From NCBI GenBank assembly GCA_023457935.1, contig JAEXBA010000009.1, positions 1-10,017 on the forward strand: a DNA stretch of 10,017 bases, in the 5' to 3' direction. The notes under the pieces were generated by a model that worked only from the letters and a program-made list of their open reading frames with translations, was not told the origin of the DNA and did not search any database. The translations under genes and the position numbers were made by a program. How positions within the stretch are numbered: the stretch's first letter is position 1; every line of letters starts with the position of its first letter. Origin of the DNA: Bacteroidota bacterium. GTDB taxonomy: Bacteria > Bacteroidota > Bacteroidia > Flavobacteriales > Weeksellaceae. Of this stretch, positions 7,459-10,017 are shown piece by piece.

Positions 7459-8439
7459 TCAATTAGATCTTTCTTCAGGATCTAATCTGGCCAAAAACAC
7501 TGAACTCAAAAACAACGGCACATACAGCCTTACTTCATAAAGAATTCCGGTGTAGAAACACATTGCAATATACGGTAAACTCAGTGCGTGAAAAAGCAGG
7601 ATGTTTTTTGTTGAATTTCTGTCCTTCGAAATGAGTAAAGTGAACGCAAAAAATACTGCCCAAAAAAACATTCCCAGGTAATTCTTGGGTTGAGTGAAGT
7701 TTTCGGCAAGCAGATTTCCGTCGTTTGTAGAGAAGGTTTCAGCTGAGAACCGCATTCCGAGATAAACCACAACGAAAGTAATTCCCAAAACAGCAACCGG
7801 AAAAACAGTTTCTTTTTTTAAACCGAATTTCGAAAACAGAAGTGTTGCAGCCAATGAAAGCGAAAGCGCAGAAGATTCACGGTTGAATGTTGAAAATGCG
7901 ATAATCACTGCTAAAATGATGAGGTTTGAAACTGAACTTTTCTCCAAATATTTCAAAAGGAGCCAGAAAAACAGCATCAGGAAAAAATAACTCGAAATAT
8001 CGTACGGAACAATCACAAACTGCGAAAGTGCAATCGTGAAAATTAGAATTGAAATAATCAAAATCTTTTCTGTATTGGTGGCAATAAAGGCCTTGGTTTC
8101 GCTAATCAGCGCCATCATTGCAGCCGTTAAAACCAGAAAGAATGTATTCAGAATGTACAGGGAAATATACATTTGCGGTTCTGAATCCGGATTTAGAAAT
8201 TTCAGTTTGAAAATGCTGTAATCCAGGTTTAAAGTTCCAAGAAAATCATAAACGGAAATCAGAAAAAAACCGCTGAGTTGCCGGTATCGGTATATTCCCG
8301 AGCTGAACTGTTCCTGAAAATCTGCGAAATTCAGAATTTTTGAAGAGTAAATATTGGCAAACCCGAAATAAACAAAACTATTGACTGTAAAAGCCAATAG
8401 CATTGCAAAAAAAACTCTTATTATCGGGTTGTTTTCCAA
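7459..8439 (-). CDS. multi-pass membrane protein of unknown function
   Basis: Up to 326 residues, mostly hydrophobic, with about eight to nine predicted helices (roughly 8-30, 92-111, 125-145, 150-163, 172-184, 190-203, 212-229, 256-270, 282-299, 303-316). I do not recognise the family with certainty. Short charged motifs within or beside helices are YRYRQL (50-55), PYDISSYFF (145-153), TFNRESS (184-190) and YEVRLYVP (301-308). Conserved R/E/D residues at helix ends would suit a polymerase- or GT-C-like membrane enzyme acting on lipid-linked sugars, but no DXD/EXD site in a first periplasmic loop is evident. The start is uncertain. The frame begins with TTG at 8439 directly after the rfbA stop; the first ATG is at 8403, giving 314 residues with a shortened first helix. 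The TTG start keeps a polar N-terminus and a full helix. Confidence 0.75.
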   Translation of the reverse strand: MENNPIIRVFFAMLLAFTVNSFVYFGFANIYSSKILNFADFQEQFSSGIYRYRQLSGFFLISVYDFLGTLNLDYSIFKLKFLNPDSEPQMYISLYILNTFFLVLTAAMMALISETKAFIATNTEKILIISILIFTIALSQFVIVPYDISSYFFLMLFFWLLLKYLEKSSVSNLIILAVIIAFSTFNRESSALSLSLAATLLFSKFGLKKETVFPVAVLGITFVVVYLGMRFSAETFSTNDGNLLAENFTQPKNYLGMFFWAVFFAFTLLISKDRNSTKNILLFHALSLPYIAMCFYTGILYEVRLYVPLFLSSVFLARLDPEERSN

Positions 8440-9300
8440 TTACTTAACTGTAGATTTCAAATATTCTCCGTAACCGCTTTTTCCGTATTTTTCAGCAGCA
8501 GTTAAAAGCTGTTCTTTATTGATAAATCCTTTTTTATAAGCAATTTCTTCGATACATGAAATCTTGAAACCCTGTCTTTTTTCGAGAACTTTTACAAATT
8601 CAGATGCTTCGTGCAAAGAATCAAAGGTTCCTGTGTCGAGCCATGCGGTTCCGCGCGACATTACACCGACTTCAAGCTGACCTTTTTCCAGATAAATTTT
8701 ATTGACATCCGTAATTTCCAGTTCGCCTCTTGGTGAAGGTTTCAGGTTTTTAGCGATTTCTACAACGGAATTGTCATAGAAATACAATCCCGGAACTGCG
8801 TAATTCGATTTTGGTTCAGTCGGTTTTTCCTCAATGGAAATGGCTTTCTGGTTTTCATCAAATTCCACCACGCCGTATCTTTCCGGATCGGAAACTTGGT
8901 AAGCGAAAACGCAGCCTCCCTGAACATTCGTTTTTGATGCCAAAAGCTGAGGCAATCCGGTTCCATAGAAAATATTGTCGCCCAAAACCAGCGCAACGGA
9001 ATCGTCACCAATAAATTCTTCGCCCAGAATAAATGCCTGCGCTAATCCGTCCGGACTTGGCTGAACTTTATATTCGAACCGGCAACCGATTTGTGAACCG
9101 TCGCCCAAAAGTTTCTGAAAAGCTTCAGAATCGTGTGGTGTTGTAATGATTAAAATCTCACGGATTCCCGCCAAAAGCAAAGTTGAAAGCGGATAATAAA
9201 TCATCGGCTTGTCGTAAACCGGCATCAGCTGCTTGCTTACAGCGATTGTTAAAGGATAAAGTCTGGTTCCGGAACCTCCGGCTAAAATTATGCCCTTCAT
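8440..9300 (-). CDS. rfbA: glucose-1-phosphate thymidylyltransferase
   Basis: A full-length (286-residue) cytosolic nucleotidyltransferase that joins glucose-1-phosphate and dTTP to give dTDP-glucose and pyrophosphate, the first step of dTDP-deoxysugar synthesis. Motifs: GGSGTRLYPLT (8-18) for nucleotide and phosphate binding, SKQLMPVYDKPM (22-33), DGLAQA (84-89), LGDNIFYG (106-113) with the metal-binding Asp, IEEKP (156-160), GELEITDVN (192-200) and WLDTGT (220-225). The length matches short-form RmlA enzymes. ATG at 9300 follows a low-complexity repeat. rfbB lies upstream beyond the inserted S23 gene, while rfbC and rfbD are not visible, so the final sugar (rhamnose or another 6-deoxysugar) is undetermined. 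Also called rmlA. Confidence 0.98.
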   Translation of the reverse strand: MKGIILAGGSGTRLYPLTIAVSKQLMPVYDKPMIYYPLSTLLLAGIREILIITTPHDSEAFQKLLGDGSQIGCRFEYKVQPSPDGLAQAFILGEEFIGDDSVALVLGDNIFYGTGLPQLLASKTNVQGGCVFAYQVSDPERYGVVEFDENQKAISIEEKPTEPKSNYAVPGLYFYDNSVVEIAKNLKPSPRGELEITDVNKIYLEKGQLEVGVMSRGTAWLDTGTFDSLHEASEFVKVLEKRQGFKISCIEEIAYKKGFINKEQLLTAAEKYGKSGYGEYLKSTVK

Positions 9301-9301
9301 T

Positions 9302-9342
9302 TTGTGAGTTGTTTAGTTGTTTGGTTGTTGAGTGGTTTAGTG
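9302..9342 (+). repeat. low-complexity GTT/AGT-rich tract, inverted partner of 9775-9810
   Basis: The plus strand shows imperfect iterations of GTTTAGTTGTTT, GGTTGTTGAG and GTGGTTTAGTG. The same word family occurs in reverse complement on the other side of the S23 gene; TTTAGTTGTTT at 9312-9322 pairs exactly with AAACAACTAAA at 9780-9790. It fills most of the gap before the rfbA ATG. A short GC-rich patch (gcgcgcgac, 9342-9350) follows it, out of keeping with the surrounding base composition. No CRISPR-like spacing is present. Confidence 0.65.
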
Positions 9343-9366
9343 CGCGCGACAGCAATCAACATCGTG

Positions 9367-9756
9367 CTAATTTTTATTTGGTGGCAAAGTCCATTTTTCA
9401 GAATTGATAATCATACTCGTAAGTATGGAGAGTATTTCATTATAATTTTCGTTGAGGCCAATGAACGTTTCTTCGTTTATGTAGCCACAGGCAAAAGCGA
9501 AATTCAGCCAGTTTTGTGTTTCAGTTGCTTCGCCGTCGGCGTCAGTTAATTTGTTTTCAAACAGTTTCGGATAGCGTCTTTTCCTCCATCCTTCAGCAAT
9601 GTTTCCGCATACGGAACGGGAGGATCTCCTGATTTGATCTGTAAGAGAGTATTTCTCCTCAGCAGGAAAACTCTTTGTAATATGGAAAATATCCATCGCT
9701 GAATCAAATGCTTTTTGATACACAATCAAATCCCTGAATGTTTTCGCAAATGCCAT
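9367..9756 (-). CDS. four-helix-bundle protein, S23 / 23S rRNA intervening-sequence protein family
   Basis: 129 residues from ATG 9756 (a GTG two codons earlier, at 9762, would give 131). Family marks are FRDLIVYQKAFD near 7-18, the most conserved helix-2 stretch from FPAEEKYSLTDQIRRSS (30-46) through VCGNIAEGWRKR (49-60), and EATETQNWLNFAFACGYI (76-93). Members form small four-helix bundles, often pentameric, with basic surfaces thought to bind nucleic acid. They were first noted inside 23S rRNA intervening sequences and are distantly related to Avd of diversity-generating retroelements. No rRNA or reverse transcriptase is present here. The gene breaks the usual rfbB-rfbA adjacency and is flanked by inverted AAC/GTT-rich tracts, which suggests insertion. 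Its cellular role is unknown, and no link to sugar metabolism is evident. Confidence 0.92.
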   Translation of the reverse strand: MAFAKTFRDLIVYQKAFDSAMDIFHITKSFPAEEKYSLTDQIRRSSRSVCGNIAEGWRKRRYPKLFENKLTDADGEATETQNWLNFAFACGYINEETFIGLNENYNEILSILTSMIINSEKWTLPPNKN

Positions 9757-9774
9757 TTTCACTATAGTTCTTAC

Positions 9775-9810
9775 TCACTAAACAACTAAATCACAAAACT
9801 ACTCAACCAC
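9775..9810 (-). repeat. low-complexity GTT/AGT-rich tract upstream of the S23 gene
   Basis: On the minus strand this reads GTGGTTGAGTAGTTTTGTG followed by ATTTAGTTGTTTAGTGA. The words match those of the tract at 9302-9342 but in opposite orientation, so the S23 gene sits between inverted tracts. The match is imperfect and the two halves appear in swapped order, as expected for degenerate iterated repeats. It also contains a TAnnTTTG-type box. Confidence 0.62.
9794..9801 (-). promoter_or_regulatory. candidate -7 box inside the repeat upstream of the S23 gene
   Basis: Minus-strand TAGTTTTG fits the Bacteroidota TAnnTTTG -7 consensus and lies about 38 bases before the S23 ATG. No TTTG is found about 19 bases upstream, so it is half a promoter at best. 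If real, the repeat would supply its own promoter to the S23 gene and possibly to rfbA. Confidence 0.25.
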
Positions 9811-10017
9811 TTATTTATACTGTTCCTGATAATATTTCTGATAATCACCCGAAGTTACATGATCGAGCCATTCTTTGTTTTCAAGGAACCAGTCGATGGT
9901 TTTTGAAAGTCCTTCCTCGAAAGTTACACTCGGTTTCCAGCCCAAATCATTTGCGAGTTTTGTTGCATCAATCGCATAACGTTTGTCGTGTCCGGGTCTG
10001 TCTTTCACGAAAGTGAT
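9811..10017 (-). CDS. rfbB: dTDP-glucose 4,6-dehydratase, C-terminal end
   Basis: The frame is open to the window edge and reads from ITFVKDRPGHDKRYAID to QEQYK before TAA, about 68 residues. The block F-V-x-D-R-P-G-H-D-x-R-Y-A-I-D is diagnostic of RmlB-type dehydratases of the extended short-chain dehydrogenase family. It is followed by LGWKPSVTFEEGLSKTIDWF, the usual substrate-domain end. The enzyme turns dTDP-glucose into dTDP-4-keto-6-deoxyglucose using bound NAD, directly after RfbA in the pathway. The NAD-binding domain and the YxxxK catalytic site lie outside the window. A GTG at 10008 is internal and is not a start. Also called rmlB. Confidence 0.95.
   Translation of the reverse strand: MTFVKDRPGHDKRYAIDATKLANDLGWKPSVTFEEGLSKTIDWFLENKEWLDHVTSGDYQKYYQEQYK

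Noticed and set aside
8811..9014. Plus-strand open frame opposite rfbA
   Set aside because: It is antisense to a textbook RmlA sequence.
9304..9549. Plus-strand open frame opposite the S23 gene, possible antitoxin-like partner
   Set aside because: It is fully antisense to a well-supported gene and its low-complexity repeat, and has no recognisable motifs.
9367..9756. S23/Avd-like protein as part of a diversity-generating retroelement or a 23S rRNA intervening sequence
   Set aside because: No reverse transcriptase, template/variable repeat pair or rRNA is present. The motifs fit the general S23 family.
9302..9810. Repeated AAC/GTT words considered as a CRISPR array or tandem satellite
   Set aside because: There are only two short imperfect tracts in opposite orientation with a gene between them, and no regular repeat-spacer spacing.

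Overview
The window is an AT-rich surface-polysaccharide (O-antigen or capsule-like) biosynthesis and export locus. Every gene I can support lies on the minus strand, so the locus reads from the right end (10017) to the left end (1). The organism is most likely a member of the Bacteroidota, probably Flavobacteriia (Chryseobacterium/Weeksellaceae-like). This rests on AT-rich codon use, the lack of clear Shine-Dalgarno sites, TAnnTTTG-type -7 candidates, and a four-helix-bundle (S23) gene embedded in the sugar operon. The assignment is inference; no rRNA or taxonomic marker is present.

Layout in transcription order: (1) the C-terminal end of rfbB/rmlB (dTDP-glucose 4,6-dehydratase), cut by the right edge. 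(2) An S23-type four-helix-bundle gene, bracketed by two inverted low-complexity tracts. (3) rfbA/rmlA (glucose-1-phosphate thymidylyltransferase), complete. (4) A multi-pass membrane protein of unknown function, starting directly after the rfbA stop and in the same frame. (5) wzm, the ABC-2 permease, with a candidate promoter just upstream. (6) wzt, the ATPase with a C-terminal extension typical of carbohydrate-recognising Wzt proteins. (7) A class I SAM-dependent methyltransferase, one base after wzt. (8-12) Five GT-A fold glycosyltransferases, most with 4-base ATGA stop/start overlaps: a family-2 enzyme 'X', a family-2 enzyme 'Y', a StrF-like enzyme 'Z', a paralogue of X, and another classical family-2 enzyme. 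(13) The first eight codons of an AsnB-type glutamine amidotransferase, running off the left edge.

How they work together (inference from known pathways): RmlA and RmlB make dTDP-4-keto-6-deoxyglucose, precursor of dTDP-rhamnose and several amino-deoxysugars. The glycosyltransferases build a chain on a lipid carrier at the cytoplasmic face. Wzm/Wzt export the finished polymer. The methyltransferase coupled to wzt is a good candidate for making a terminal or side methyl group, which in characterised systems can act as the export tag read by the Wzt C-domain. The AsnB-like enzyme may amidate a sugar acid.

The least ordinary parts are the repeat-bracketed S23 gene between rfbB and rfbA, the duplicated glycosyltransferase pair, the unassigned membrane protein, and the wzt-methyltransferase coupling. 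There is no stretch over 300 bases without a gene; the longest gaps are 79 bases (wzm-wzt) and about 54-66 bases on either side of the S23 gene.
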